This document shows, piece after piece, positions 54,358 to 63,668 of a stretch of DNA of 64,000 bases. The notes under the pieces were generated by a model that did no database searches, was not told where the DNA came from, and was given only the letters and a program-made list of their open reading frames with translations. Within the stretch, counting starts at the first letter, position 1. The number at the start of each line of letters is the position of its first letter. The stretch covers positions 248,001 through 312,000 of the forward strand of contig CAKNFP010000002.1 of assembly GCA_930633525.1 (NCBI GenBank). The letters are read 5' to 3'. The position numbers and the translations under genes were made by a program. The stretch comes from Hyphomicrobiales bacterium. Lineage in GTDB: Bacteria; Pseudomonadota; Alphaproteobacteria; Rhizobiales; Beijerinckiaceae.

Positions 54358-55848
54358 TCAATCGAACGCGTAGAAGCCTTCCGCCTCAGCAATGGCGGGC
54401 GCGGCCTTGAGTGCCGCGATATCAGGCAGGGGCCGCGCGGTGCGACTGTCGCCCGCCAGATGCCGCTCAAGCGCGGCCGCGACGCCGAGGGTGAAGCGGT
54501 CGCCGCCGCGCGGGCCGATGACCTGCAGGCCGAAGGGCATGCCATTGCCGTCGAGGCCGACGGGCAGGGAGACTGCGGGATGTCCCGGAAGCGTCGCGGC
54601 ATAAGCGCAGGCCAGCCAGTGGTAATAGCTGCGTGTCGGATGACCGTTGATCTCGCGGGGATAGAGCTCCCGCCACGGCCTGGGACTGATGGTGACGCTC
54701 GGCGCCAGGATGATGTCGTAGTCTTTGTAGAAGGCCTGCCAGCGACGATACATCGCCGTCTGGGCATTCATCGCCTCGGCCACGTCACGCGCGCTGTAGC
54801 CGTCTCCCTCGGCGATATTATCCTTGATATTAGGCCCGAGCTGATCGGGGTACTTGGCGGCGAGCGGACCGAACATGGCGAGCGCGGCGACCGCGCGCAG
54901 GACCGCGAAGACGTCGTCCGCCCCCGTGCAATCAGGGGTCGTGTCAGCCGCCTCGCGAAAGACCGAGCGAAACATCCCGGTTTTCTCCGCAAGCGTCGCA
55001 GCGACCTGATGCTCAGTGGGAGCGAAGCCGAAATCGGGCGTTACCGCCACACGCAATGTCGACAGATCGATCTCCGGCAGGCTGGCATAGTCTGCCGGGT
55101 TACGCAGGGTTTCGCCGGGAACGACCGCCGACAGGGGATCGCGGCTGTCCTCGCCCATCATCACGGACAATAATAACGCCGCGTCGCCGACGGTCCGCGC
55201 CATTGGCCCGTTGGTCGATACCTGGAGCCAGGCTGCGCCACGCTTCTCGCTGGGGATGATCCCAGGCGAAGGACGGAACCCGACGACACCGCAGAAGGCG
55301 GCCGGGTTCCGCAGCGAGCCGCCGGTGTCCGAGCCCGAAGCCAAGGGCACCATGCCGCAGGCGAGGGCAACCGCGGAGCCGCCGGAGGAACCGGCCGCCG
55401 AACGCGTGGGATCGAAGGGATTGCCCGTGGCGCCGAAGACGGGGTTGCGCGTATTGCCGCCCGCCGCCCATTCCGGAACATTCGTCTTGCCCACGACGAT
55501 GCCGCCGGCCTGCCGGATGAGAGCGACGAAGCGCTCGTCGGCGGCCGGCACATTGTCCTTGAAAATCGGACTGCCAAAGGTCGTGCGCAGCCCGCCGGTC
55601 TCGGATGTATCCTTGATGCCGATGGGCAGGCCGTGCAGTGGTCCGAGCGGCTCCCCGCTCGCGACGGCGGCCTCGGCCTCGCGCGCGGCCTGGCGCGCAC
55701 GCTCGAAATCGCGAGTGACCATGGCATTGACGGCATGATCGATAGATTCGATGCGCGCGATACAACTTTCAAGGAGTTCGATCGGTGAAAGTTGGCGGGT
55801 GCCTATCAGGCGGCGGGCCTCGATCGCTGGGAGATCACAAGGCTGCAT
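54358..55848 (-). CDS. Amidase (amidase signature family)
   Basis: A 496-residue amidase. The Ser-cisSer-Lys triad is Lys79 (GIKDTSETGG), Ser154 (AAGSSGGSAV) and Ser178 (GSDTGGSLR), exactly the GatA numbering. It hydrolyses a carboxamide to acid and ammonia in the cytoplasm. An AGGA site precedes the ATG at 55848. It is not GatA in context, as no gatB or gatC is present. It is divergent from the second oligopeptide importer, so it probably acts on an imported amide. Confidence 0.92.
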   Translation of the reverse strand: MQPCDLPAIEARRLIGTRQLSPIELLESCIARIESIDHAVNAMVTRDFERARQAAREAEAAVASGEPLGPLHGLPIGIKDTSETGGLRTTFGSPIFKDNVPAADERFVALIRQAGGIVVGKTNVPEWAAGGNTRNPVFGATGNPFDPTRSAAGSSGGSAVALACGMVPLASGSDTGGSLRNPAAFCGVVGFRPSPGIIPSEKRGAAWLQVSTNGPMARTVGDAALLLSVMMGEDSRDPLSAVVPGETLRNPADYASLPEIDLSTLRVAVTPDFGFAPTEHQVAATLAEKTGMFRSVFREAADTTPDCTGADDVFAVLRAVAALAMFGPLAAKYPDQLGPNIKDNIAEGDGYSARDVAEAMNAQTAMYRRWQAFYKDYDIILAPSVTISPRPWRELYPREINGHPTRSYYHWLACAYAATLPGHPAVSLPVGLDGNGMPFGLQVIGPRGGDRFTLGVAAALERHLAGDSRTARPLPDIAALKAAPAIAEAEGFYAFD

Positions 55849-56002
55849 GGGCTGTTCCTGCCTTCAAGAATCGCGGGCACACGGGCCGCGCATTGTGATG
55901 CGGATGCTTGATTCCGTACTCAATGATCATACACGCTGCGCTGTTGGCGCAACCCGGAGGACATGCGGACGCGTTGACCATCGGCGGTGCCGTCTGCCGT
56001 TC

Positions 56003-56018
56003 ATGATCACACGATCAT
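56003..56018. promoter_or_regulatory. ATGATC-ACAC-GATCAT inverted repeat
   Basis: A 6-4-6 perfect inverted repeat about 155 bases upstream of the amidase start. A related ATGATCATACAC occurs at 55923. Confidence 0.35.
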
Positions 56019-56120
56019 TATCCTTGTCCGTGCTGTGCCGGCGAGCGGAAGCGCCCGTCCCACGCCCTGTGCGTGATTGAACCGGAGCCTAGACGTTGGG
56101 TGCAGAAGTTCAAGGGGAAT

Positions 56121-56132
56121 TTCAAGCTTGAA
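56121..56132. promoter_or_regulatory. TTCAAG-type operator, copy 4 (perfect palindrome)
   Basis: TTCAAGCTTGAA is perfectly palindromic, the best copy of the set, preceded by AATT and followed by GCATT. An additional TTCAAG half-site is at 56109-56114. It lies about 90 bases before the second binding-protein start. Confidence 0.6.
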
Positions 56133-56222
56133 GCATTTACCTCGCTACAATCTATGTTTAAAGTAGAAGCCATCAAAGCGGTCTTGATCAAATGACCAAA
56201 CGCGCCTAGAGGGGCCCATTCT

Positions 56223-57800
56223 ATGAGAAAGACAGGCATTCCGACTGTGTTGCGGGCTGCGGCTTTTGCCGTTGTCGCCTCTCTCCCGGCCGCAAGCTGG
56301 GCGGCCGACCTGAAAATCGGTTTCAGTGCACCGGCGACGACCCTTGACCCCCAGTTTCATAACGCCAGCCAGAACATTGCTGTGTCGCGCAATATGTTCG
56401 ACACGCTGGTTCAAATGGATCCCGACAGCCAGATTGTTCCGGCATTGGCTGAATCATGGCGTCTCGTTGACGACACGACGTGGGAATTCAAGCTACGACC
56501 CGCAAAGTTCAGCGATGGCTCGGCCCTGACTGCGGAAGACGTCGTCTGGTCGCTGGATCGACCCGCCACCATTCCCAACAGCCCTTCAAGCTTCACAATC
56601 TATACGCGCCCGGTTGTCGAGAAGAAGATTATTGATGAGCACACGGTGCAGCTGAAGACGGCAGCACCCTATCCGCTGCTTCTGGCGGATCTGACCAATG
56701 TCTTCATCGTCAGCAAGAAGGCGACGGAAGGCCTGACATCCGACAAGTTTGTGACAGGGCAGGGGGTCGTCGGCAGCGGTCCCTATAAATTCAAGTCTTA
56801 TACGCCCGATGATCGGGTCATCATGACGGCGAACGAGAATTACTGGGGCGGCAAACCCGCTTGGGACACGGTCGAGATACGCTTCCTGCCGAATGACAGC
56901 TCGCGGCTGAGCGCGCTCCTGTCAGGAGAGGTGGATGCCATCGAAAACATCCCGACGCCCGATCTTGAAGCCGTAAAGAACAACAAGAACCTCGTGGTCG
57001 GGGAGAAGATGTCGCATCGGCTCATCTTTCTTTTCCTCGATAGCGGCCGCGACGAGACCCCTGGCGTATCGGCCGCTGACGGTAGCCCCCTGAAGGCCAA
57101 CCCTTTCAAGGATGTGCGCGTGCGCAAGGCCGTCAATCTGGCTATCGATCGCGATGCGATCGCCAGCCGCTTGATGCAGGGACTAGCCTTCCCCACGAAT
57201 AATATCGTGACCGAAACGATGCAGGGCTACGTTCCCGGAATCAAGCCGGCCTATGATCCCGAGCAGGCGAAGAAGCTTCTCGCCGACGCTGGCTATGACA
57301 AGGGCTTCCGTCTCGTTCTGGCCTCACCGAACAATCGCCTGATCAACGACGCCAAGGTCGCGCAGGCGCTGGCGCAGATGCTGACACGCGTCGGTATCCG
57401 CACTTCGGTCGATGCGGTGCCCTTCGCCGTCATCAACACGCGCGGCAACAAGGGCGAGTTTTCGTCGGTGATGATGGGTTGGGGCGCGCAGACAGCTGAA
57501 GCGTCGTCGCCGATCCGTGCGATGATCGCCTGCACGAACAAGGAAAAGGGTTGGGGACCGGTCAATTGGGGCAATTACTGCAACCCAAATCTTGATGCCG
57601 TTACCGCCAAGGCTCTGAATACGATGGACGACGCGGCCCGTTCGAAGCTGCTTCAGGACGCGACCCAAATCGTGCATGATGACGTGGCCATCGTCCCGCT
57701 CTATTTCCAGGCGAATACTTGGGCCGCGAAGCCCGGCATCGCTATCACGCCGCGCATGGATGAGCGCACGTCCGCGCTCATGTTCACGCCCGCCAAGTGA
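56223..57800 (+). CDS. ABC oligopeptide/dipeptide-type periplasmic binding protein (family 5), second system
   Basis: A 525-residue family 5 binding protein with signal peptide VLRAAAFAVVASLPAASWA, cleaved before ADLKIG. The mature part has FSAPATTLDPQFHNAS and FSDGSALTAEDVVWSL. AGAGGGG precedes the ATG. It differs from the first system's binding protein in signal type (Sec rather than Tat-like). The downstream DadA/ArgE/aminotransferase genes point to an amino-acid derivative or peptide. Confidence 0.92.
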   Translation: MRKTGIPTVLRAAAFAVVASLPAASWAADLKIGFSAPATTLDPQFHNASQNIAVSRNMFDTLVQMDPDSQIVPALAESWRLVDDTTWEFKLRPAKFSDGSALTAEDVVWSLDRPATIPNSPSSFTIYTRPVVEKKIIDEHTVQLKTAAPYPLLLADLTNVFIVSKKATEGLTSDKFVTGQGVVGSGPYKFKSYTPDDRVIMTANENYWGGKPAWDTVEIRFLPNDSSRLSALLSGEVDAIENIPTPDLEAVKNNKNLVVGEKMSHRLIFLFLDSGRDETPGVSAADGSPLKANPFKDVRVRKAVNLAIDRDAIASRLMQGLAFPTNNIVTETMQGYVPGIKPAYDPEQAKKLLADAGYDKGFRLVLASPNNRLINDAKVAQALAQMLTRVGIRTSVDAVPFAVINTRGNKGEFSSVMMGWGAQTAEASSPIRAMIACTNKEKGWGPVNWGNYCNPNLDAVTAKALNTMDDAARSKLLQDATQIVHDDVAIVPLYFQANTWAAKPGIAITPRMDERTSALMFTPAK

Positions 57801-57879
57801 TCACCTACCAAATAATTGCCTACCGGTGATTGGCGAGACCGACCTGCGATGACGAGCGGCAGACAGGAGCTGTAAGACG

Positions 57880-58857
57880 ATGCTGGTATTCCTGACACGC
57901 CGTCTTGTCGGCGGGCTGCTCGTGCTCTTCGTTACGGCGACCTTGGTCTTCTTTGCAGTTTTCGCGCTGGGCAATCCTGTCGATGTCATGGTGAGCCCGG
58001 ACGCGGACCAGACAGAACGCGCGGCCGCGATCGCGCGTCTTGGACTGGACCGGCCTATTCTGGAGCAATACGCGAGTTTCCTCTGGAACGCCGTGAGGGG
58101 TGATCTCGGCAATTCCTTCGTTTACGGCAAGCCCGCGACCACGGTCATTCTTGAGCGGCTGCCGGTAACCCTTGAACTCGCCATAGTCGCCATGGCGATC
58201 GCCCTCGCCATAGGCATTCCGCTCGGTATCATCGCCGGGCTGAAACCGGCCAGCCTCAGCGGCAAGACCATCATGTCGGGCTCGATTCTCGGCTTCTCGC
58301 TCCCGAATTTCTGGATCGGCCTGATGCTGATCTCGATCTTCGCCGTGCAATTGAAGTGGCTGCCCTCAGGCGGGCGGGGTCCGACAGTGGATGTCTTCGG
58401 CATTCCCCTGTCGATCTTCTCTCTGGATGGGCTGAAGTATCTCATATTGCCGGCGTTTACGCTCGCCCTTTACAAGACCTCGCTGATCATCCGCATCTGC
58501 GAGACAGGTACGCGCAACGTCAACCGGCAGGATTACATCCGGACGGCGCACGCACGGGGCGTTCCACCAGTCCGCATCGTGACGGTTCATCTTCTGAAGA
58601 ACGTCATCATTCCCGTTATCACCGTGATGGGGCTTGAGTTCGGCGCCATGATCGCCTTTGCCGTGGCGGTGGAGACGGTGTTCTCCTATCCAGGCATGGG
58701 CAAGCTTCTGATCGATTCCATCAACCGGATCGACCGACCGGTCATCGTCGCCTATCTCATGGTGACCTGCCTGATCTTCGTCACCGTCAATCTGATCGTG
58801 GATGGGCTCTATGCCGTCCTTGATCCGCGCGTGCGCTTCAGCGCATCGAAGGCTTGA
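57880..58857 (+). CDS. ABC importer permease, DppB type, second system
   Basis: A 325-residue permease. The first helix is RRLVGGLLVLFVTATLVFFA; the coupling loop is RQDYIRTAHARGVPPVRIVT; FSYPGMGKLLIDSINRIDRP is the family-typical C-terminal block. CAGGAG precedes the ATG at 57880. Confidence 0.93.
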   Translation: MLVFLTRRLVGGLLVLFVTATLVFFAVFALGNPVDVMVSPDADQTERAAAIARLGLDRPILEQYASFLWNAVRGDLGNSFVYGKPATTVILERLPVTLELAIVAMAIALAIGIPLGIIAGLKPASLSGKTIMSGSILGFSLPNFWIGLMLISIFAVQLKWLPSGGRGPTVDVFGIPLSIFSLDGLKYLILPAFTLALYKTSLIIRICETGTRNVNRQDYIRTAHARGVPPVRIVTVHLLKNVIIPVITVMGLEFGAMIAFAVAVETVFSYPGMGKLLIDSINRIDRPVIVAYLMVTCLIFVTVNLIVDGLYAVLDPRVRFSASKA

Positions 58858-58860
58858 GCC

Positions 58861-59796
58861 ATGGTCGCAGCTCCTATTTCAACCGGCCCCGGAACGACGG
58901 AGGCGGACCAGTCCCGCCAGAGCGTCACCCGCAAACGTATCAGAGCCTTTCTCCGCGCACCCGGCGCTGTATTCGGCTTGGCCTTGTTTAGCCTCTTCCT
59001 GGTCCTGGCACTATTCGCTCCCCAGATCTCGCCGCAGAACCCCTATGATCTCGATACCCTCGACATCATGGACAACATGCTCGCGCCGGGCTCTGCGCTG
59101 GGCAACGGCGTCACCGCATGGCTCGGAACCGATGACCAGGGGCGTGACATGCTATCCGCCATCCTGCACGGCCTGCGCATCTCGATCGGTGTGGGCGTGG
59201 TGTCGGTTCTGATTGCAAGCGCGATCGGCGCCGTTGTCGGGATCGGCTGTGCCTATATCGGCGGCCGCGTCGACAGCATTGCCATGCGCATCGTGGATTT
59301 GCAGCTTTCGTTTCCCTCGATACTTGTGGCGCTGGTTCTGTTGTCAGTCTTCGGGCGCGGCATCGACAAGGTCATCCTGGCCCTTGTGATCGTGCAATGG
59401 GCCTACTACGCGCGCACCGTCCGTGGCTCAGCCCTCGTCGAGCGCGAGAAGGACTATATCGCGGCTGCGGTCTCCTTCGGAGCGCCGCGATGGCGTATCA
59501 TGTTCAGGCATCTCCTGCCGAACTGTCTGCCGCCACTCATCGTGATCGCCACGGTACAGATCGCCCATGCGATTTCGCTGGAAGCGACGCTCTCCTTCCT
59601 TGGCGTCGGCGTGCCCGTGACGGAACCCTCGCTCGGCATGCTCATCGCCAATGGCTATGGCTACCTGCTCTCCGGAAAGTACTGGATCTCGACCTTTCCC
59701 GGTTTCGCCCTCCTGCTGCTGGTCCTCGCCATCAACCTCGTCGGCGATCGTCTGCGCCACGTAATGGACCCGTATAGCGATCAAAATGGCCACTGA
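58861..59796 (+). CDS. ABC importer permease, DppC type, second system
   Basis: A 311-residue permease. The first helix is AVFGLALFSLFLVLALFAP, then AWLGTDDQGRDMLSAILHG and coupling loop KDYIAAAVSFGAPRWRIMFR. No ATPase gene follows; the next gene is a flavoprotein that overlaps it by 11 bases. Confidence 0.93.
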   Translation: MVAAPISTGPGTTEADQSRQSVTRKRIRAFLRAPGAVFGLALFSLFLVLALFAPQISPQNPYDLDTLDIMDNMLAPGSALGNGVTAWLGTDDQGRDMLSAILHGLRISIGVGVVSVLIASAIGAVVGIGCAYIGGRVDSIAMRIVDLQLSFPSILVALVLLSVFGRGIDKVILALVIVQWAYYARTVRGSALVEREKDYIAAAVSFGAPRWRIMFRHLLPNCLPPLIVIATVQIAHAISLEATLSFLGVGVPVTEPSLGMLIANGYGYLLSGKYWISTFPGFALLLLVLAINLVGDRLRHVMDPYSDQNGH

Positions 59797-61054
59797 CAGC
59801 GCTCCCGCAGGGCGCCGGGCGCTGGTGCTCGGCGCCGGCATCGTCGGCGTCTCGATCGCATTGCATCTCCAGCAGCGCGGCTGGTCCGTTGCTCTCGTCG
59901 ACCGCAAGGATCCAGGGCGCGAGACGAGCTACGGCAATGCGGGCTTCATCGAATGCTCATCCGTGCTGCCGCATCCCTTTCCGCGCGGCTTCTCGACGCT
60001 GATGAAGCTGGCGATGAACCGATCCGACGCTGTGCGCTACGAGCCACGCTTCCTGCCGCGCATCGCGCCCTGGCTCCTTGCCTACTGGCGGGCTTCCCAG
60101 GACCGCGCGCTCGCCCATATCGGGCCGGCGTTCCGCGCCTTGATCGGTACCGCGCTTGCCGAGCACGAGGCACTGATCGCCGAGGCCGGTGTGACGGCTC
60201 TGTTGCGCCACGACGGCTGGCTCGAAATCTGTCGTTCACCGCAACAGCTTGAAGCCGCAGACCGCGAGGCGAACTTCGCACGTCGTCACGGCGTGATCGC
60301 GGAGCATTTGGGGGCGGAGGCTCTCTATGCCCTGGAGCCCGCGCTGAAGCCTGGCTTCCACGGGGCTATCGCCTGGCCCGACACCCGCCGGATCATCGAC
60401 CCCGGCGAGTTGGTGGAGGCTTATGCGCGGCTCTTCTCCGCCAAGGGTGGCCAGATCCTGCGCGCGGATGCGCTGACGCTTGCCGATAAAGGGGGCACAT
60501 GGGACATCCGCTCCGCCGGTGGAGAGGCGATCTCCGCCGATCACGCCGTCGTCGCGCTCGGGCCGTGGACCGGCGATCTTGCCGCGCGCTTTGGCTATCG
60601 CTTTCCGCTTGCCGTCAAGCGCGGCTATCACCGGCATTTCGCCTATGATGACAGCGCCCGGCTAACACAGGCCGTCTATGTCCGCGACGAGGCCTGCCTG
60701 ATTGTGCCGATGGCGCGTGGCATTCGCCTGCTCTCGGGCGCCGAGCTTGCCCCGCGCGATGCACCGTCGACTCCCGTCCAGCTCCGGCGCATCGAAGCGC
60801 GTGCGCGCAGCGTGGTCCCGCTCGGAGATCCCATTGAACCGGAGCCCTGGCTCGGCGCGCGCCCCTGCCTGCCGGACATGCTGCCGGTGATCGGCCCCGC
60901 GCCTCGCCATGCCGGGCTGTGGTTCGCCTTCGGACATGGCCATTACGGCCTGACGTTGGGGCCGACGACCGGACGGATGCTGGCGGAGATCATGAGCGGA
61001 GAGACGCCCCTCATCCCGCCGCAAGCATACCGCGCCGAGCGCTTTGCCGCATAG
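59786..61054 (+). CDS. FAD-dependent D-amino-acid dehydrogenase (DadA-like) oxidoreductase
   Basis: A 422-residue flavoprotein of the DAO/DadA family. The dinucleotide-binding motif is LGAGIVGVSIALHLQQRGW, followed by DRKDPGRETSYGNAGF as in DadA, and the C-terminal FAD contact is FGHGHYGLTLGPTTGR. It would deaminate a D-amino acid or oxidise a secondary amine, passing electrons to quinone. The ATG lies inside the end of the permease gene, so it is coupled to the importer. Confidence 0.88.
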   Translation: MATDSAPAGRRALVLGAGIVGVSIALHLQQRGWSVALVDRKDPGRETSYGNAGFIECSSVLPHPFPRGFSTLMKLAMNRSDAVRYEPRFLPRIAPWLLAYWRASQDRALAHIGPAFRALIGTALAEHEALIAEAGVTALLRHDGWLEICRSPQQLEAADREANFARRHGVIAEHLGAEALYALEPALKPGFHGAIAWPDTRRIIDPGELVEAYARLFSAKGGQILRADALTLADKGGTWDIRSAGGEAISADHAVVALGPWTGDLAARFGYRFPLAVKRGYHRHFAYDDSARLTQAVYVRDEACLIVPMARGIRLLSGAELAPRDAPSTPVQLRRIEARARSVVPLGDPIEPEPWLGARPCLPDMLPVIGPAPRHAGLWFAFGHGHYGLTLGPTTGRMLAEIMSGETPLIPPQAYRAERFAA

Positions 61055-61060
61055 CGCATC

Positions 61061-62215
61061 TCAACAAAGACGTTGTTCCGCCAAGCGGCTGATAAGCGCT
61101 ACGCAGCGTTCGAGCTCGGCCTCCTCGATGAATTCGTCGGGCTGGTGCGCCTGTGCGATATCGCCCGGGCCGCAGACGACGGCCGGTGTGCCGAAGCGCT
61201 GGAAAATACCAGCCTCAGTGCCATAAGGCACCTTCAGCGGGGTCGTCTGACCGACCAGATCCATGAGGAGCGTCTCGACAACCCTGTCTGCATTGGGGCC
61301 GAGCGGCGGGATGTCAGCCTGAACCTCGAAAGCGATGCCGCAAGCGGGATCGATCGCCTTCATCGCCGGTTCGAGGGCCTCGCGCGCAAAGTGTTCGATA
61401 CGCGCAAGCACTTCGTGAGCATCGACGCCGGGAATGACGCGCATTTCCCAGAAGAAGCGGCAGCTTTCGGCGACGATATTGCCGTGGAGGCCGCCGTTGA
61501 TGATGTTGACCTGGATGGTGCTGTAGGGAGGATCAAGCCCCTCATGACGCGCACCCTCAGCAAACTCTCGCCGCAGGCCGTTGATGAAGGCGATGAGCTC
61601 GCCCGCGACCATCACCGCGTTGACATACCGATCGGGCTGCGAGGAGTGACCGGGCCTGCCGGTGACCGTGGCCCAGCCGATAAGCCCGCCTTTATGGGCA
61701 TCGATTACCTGCAGCGACGAGGGCTCGCCGATGACGGCCAGCTGTGGCGCAAGTCCCGACTGGCCGAGCCATTCGGCCATGGACCAGACGCCGGTACAGC
61801 CGACCTCCTCGTCATAGGAGAAGGCAAGATGTAACGGCCTCACCAGGGGTAGCCGGGCTACATCCTGCGCCGCCGCCATGCAGCACGCGAGAAAGCCCTT
61901 CATGTCGGTTGCGCCGCGGCCGACGAGCCGGCCGTTCTCCTCCCGCATGACGAAGGGGTCGCCCGTCCAGGCCTGCCCGGTCGTCGGCACCACGTCCGTA
62001 TGTCCTGACAGAACAAGGCCGCCGGGCGCATCCGGGCCAATGCTGATAAAAAGATTGGCCTTATTGCCATCCGCATGGGGGAAACGCCGGAACCGGGCAC
62101 CGAGCGGTGCCAATGTCGTCTCGACCCAGTGCAACAGATCGAGATTGCTCTCAGCGCTCAAAGTCGGAAAGCCGATGAGATGGCCGAGCGCGCTTTTGGC
62201 GGACAGGGTGGACAT
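61061..62215 (-). CDS. Acetylornithine deacetylase-like M20 hydrolase (ArgE family)
   Basis: A 384-residue M20 hydrolase. Metal-site residues are His72 and Asp74 in SGHTDVVPTTG, Asp104 in RGATDMKG and Glu136/137 in FSYDEEVG. The start MSTLSAKSA at 62215 has GGGAAGTG upstream and is preferred to 62305. In this context, beside an amino-acid-type importer rather than other arg genes, removal of an N-acyl group from an imported amino acid is as likely as arginine synthesis. It converges on the DadA-like gene. Confidence 0.88.
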   Translation of the reverse strand: MSTLSAKSALGHLIGFPTLSAESNLDLLHWVETTLAPLGARFRRFPHADGNKANLFISIGPDAPGGLVLSGHTDVVPTTGQAWTGDPFVMREENGRLVGRGATDMKGFLACCMAAAQDVARLPLVRPLHLAFSYDEEVGCTGVWSMAEWLGQSGLAPQLAVIGEPSSLQVIDAHKGGLIGWATVTGRPGHSSQPDRYVNAVMVAGELIAFINGLRREFAEGARHEGLDPPYSTIQVNIINGGLHGNIVAESCRFFWEMRVIPGVDAHEVLARIEHFAREALEPAMKAIDPACGIAFEVQADIPPLGPNADRVVETLLMDLVGQTTPLKVPYGTEAGIFQRFGTPAVVCGPGDIAQAHQPDEFIEEAELERCVALISRLAEQRLC

Positions 62216-62238
62216 GGGACACTTCCCGACGTGAGTGA

Positions 62239-63432
62239 CTATCTGAGAGCCTCGGCGATGCGTGAGCAGGCCTGCTCGATCTGGCGCGCGTCGCGCAGGA
62301 CGCACATGCGCATGAAGCGTCTGGCGACGCCCCCGAAGAGATGGCCGGGTGCCAGCCCCACCCGCGCCTCGTGCAGGATCTTGCTGCAGGCCACCATCGC
62401 GTCGTCCTCGCCCTTCAAGGCGAAGAACACGTAGAGGCCGCCCCGCGGCTTGGCGCCGAATTCCAGCTGGTTGATTCCCGCGAGATGCTCATAGGCGATA
62501 TCGCGGCCGGTGCGGCAGCGCTCACGCACTGCATCGACCACAGGCTCACCCTGGATCAAGGCCGCAGCGGCGGCCGCCTGGACGAAGCCGGCGGTGCCGC
62601 TGTTGAGATATTGGGTCATCGCGCCGATGGTCGGAGAGAGCGAGGCGGGATGGCTGAGCCAGCCCACGCGCCAGCCCGTCATGGCCCAGGCTTTGGAGAA
62701 GCTGTTGACCGCCATGACACGATCCTCGTCATCGGCGATCTGGAGCATCGACGGCGCCACGCGGCCGTCGAAATAGATGCGGCCATAGACCTCGTCGCTG
62801 AGGATCCATACGCCGGTGCGCCGGCTGAAGGCGAGAATGGCTTCCAGTTCCGCGGCCGTCGCTACCCATCCACCCGGGTTCGACGGAGTGGGAAGGAAGA
62901 TCGCCCGCGTCTTCGCGGTGCAGGCTGCGAACAGCCGCTCCAGATCGAGCCGCCAGTCGCCATCCCGGAAGTCGAGCGGGAAGGGCACCGGAATGGCGTC
63001 ATGCATGTGGATGGCCGCGCGGATATTCGGCCATTGCGGCTCGATATAGACGATTTCGTCGCCCGCATTGGCGATCAGCGACAGCGCGAGGTAGACGGCC
63101 TGCATGCCGCCCGGCGTGACCGTGGAGCGGGCTCGCGAGATCGGTCTCCCATGCAACGCGGTCTGGTAGCTCGACAAGGCCTCAGAGAGCTCAGGCAACC
63201 CGCGCATGTCCGGGACATAGAAGGTCATGCCCTGATCGAGCGCCGCTTTCGCGGCATCGCGGATGAAGGAAGGCGTGACCATGTCGCCCTCGCCATACCA
63301 GAGTGGGATGACGCCCTCTATGCCCTGCGCCTCCACGGCGAGCCGCGCAATATTCTCCATGGGAATACTGGCCATGCTTGGGCGAATGCCCAGTGCGGGG
63401 GCTAGATCTGCCGGTAATGCCAAAATAGTCAC
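62239..63432 (-). CDS. Class I/II PLP-dependent aminotransferase
   Basis: About 397 residues. Fold-type I residues are Asn185 (TPSNPGGW), Asp213 and Tyr216 (LSDEVYG), the PLP lysine Lys247 (NSFSKAWAMTGWRVG) and Arg255. The start is uncertain: GTG 63432 gives a normal N-terminus, a start at 63477 and ATG 63375 are alternatives. It transaminates an amino acid to the oxoacid. It is 23 bases upstream of the deacylase gene, forming a two-gene operon that could deacylate and then transaminate the imported compound. Confidence 0.9.
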   Translation of the reverse strand: MTILALPADLAPALGIRPSMASIPMENIARLAVEAQGIEGVIPLWYGEGDMVTPSFIRDAAKAALDQGMTFYVPDMRGLPELSEALSSYQTALHGRPISRARSTVTPGGMQAVYLALSLIANAGDEIVYIEPQWPNIRAAIHMHDAIPVPFPLDFRDGDWRLDLERLFAACTAKTRAIFLPTPSNPGGWVATAAELEAILAFSRRTGVWILSDEVYGRIYFDGRVAPSMLQIADDEDRVMAVNSFSKAWAMTGWRVGWLSHPASLSPTIGAMTQYLNSGTAGFVQAAAAAALIQGEPVVDAVRERCRTGRDIAYEHLAGINQLEFGAKPRGGLYVFFALKGEDDAMVACSKILHEARVGLAPGHLFGGVARRFMRMCVLRDARQIEQACSRIAEALR

Positions 63433-63516
63433 TCCACAGGATTGTGAGCCATCCGCTCGAATTTGATCCGGCGCCAACGGCGCCGCGCGATCCTGCCCGC
63501 ATGCAGCCGGAATCGG

Positions 63517-63526
63517 TGCAATTGCA
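63517..63526. promoter_or_regulatory. TGCAATTGCA palindrome, copy 3
   Basis: Identical to the palindrome at 35786, including the flanking G before and T after (GTGCAATTGCAT). It lies about 85 bases upstream of the aminotransferase start. Confidence 0.55.
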
Positions 63527-63668
63527 TCTTCCTCAGGATGCTGCAGGGATAGGGTGCTCGACCAGCCATCATTCTCGTCGGCCGAACCCAGGTGTGACCG
63601 ACTTCATTCCCCCGCCCAGGCCACGCGTCGTCCGGTTCTCCTCAATTCAAGCCTTGCGCGGCGATTAT

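Larger units (their letters stand above)
55849..56222. other. Divergent promoter region of 374 bases
   Basis: No gene is supported. It carries ATGATCAT (55923-55930), the inverted repeat ATGATC-ACAC-GATCAT (56003-56018) and the perfect TTCAAGCTTGAA palindrome at 56121 with an extra TTCAAG at 56109. Confidence 0.6.
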
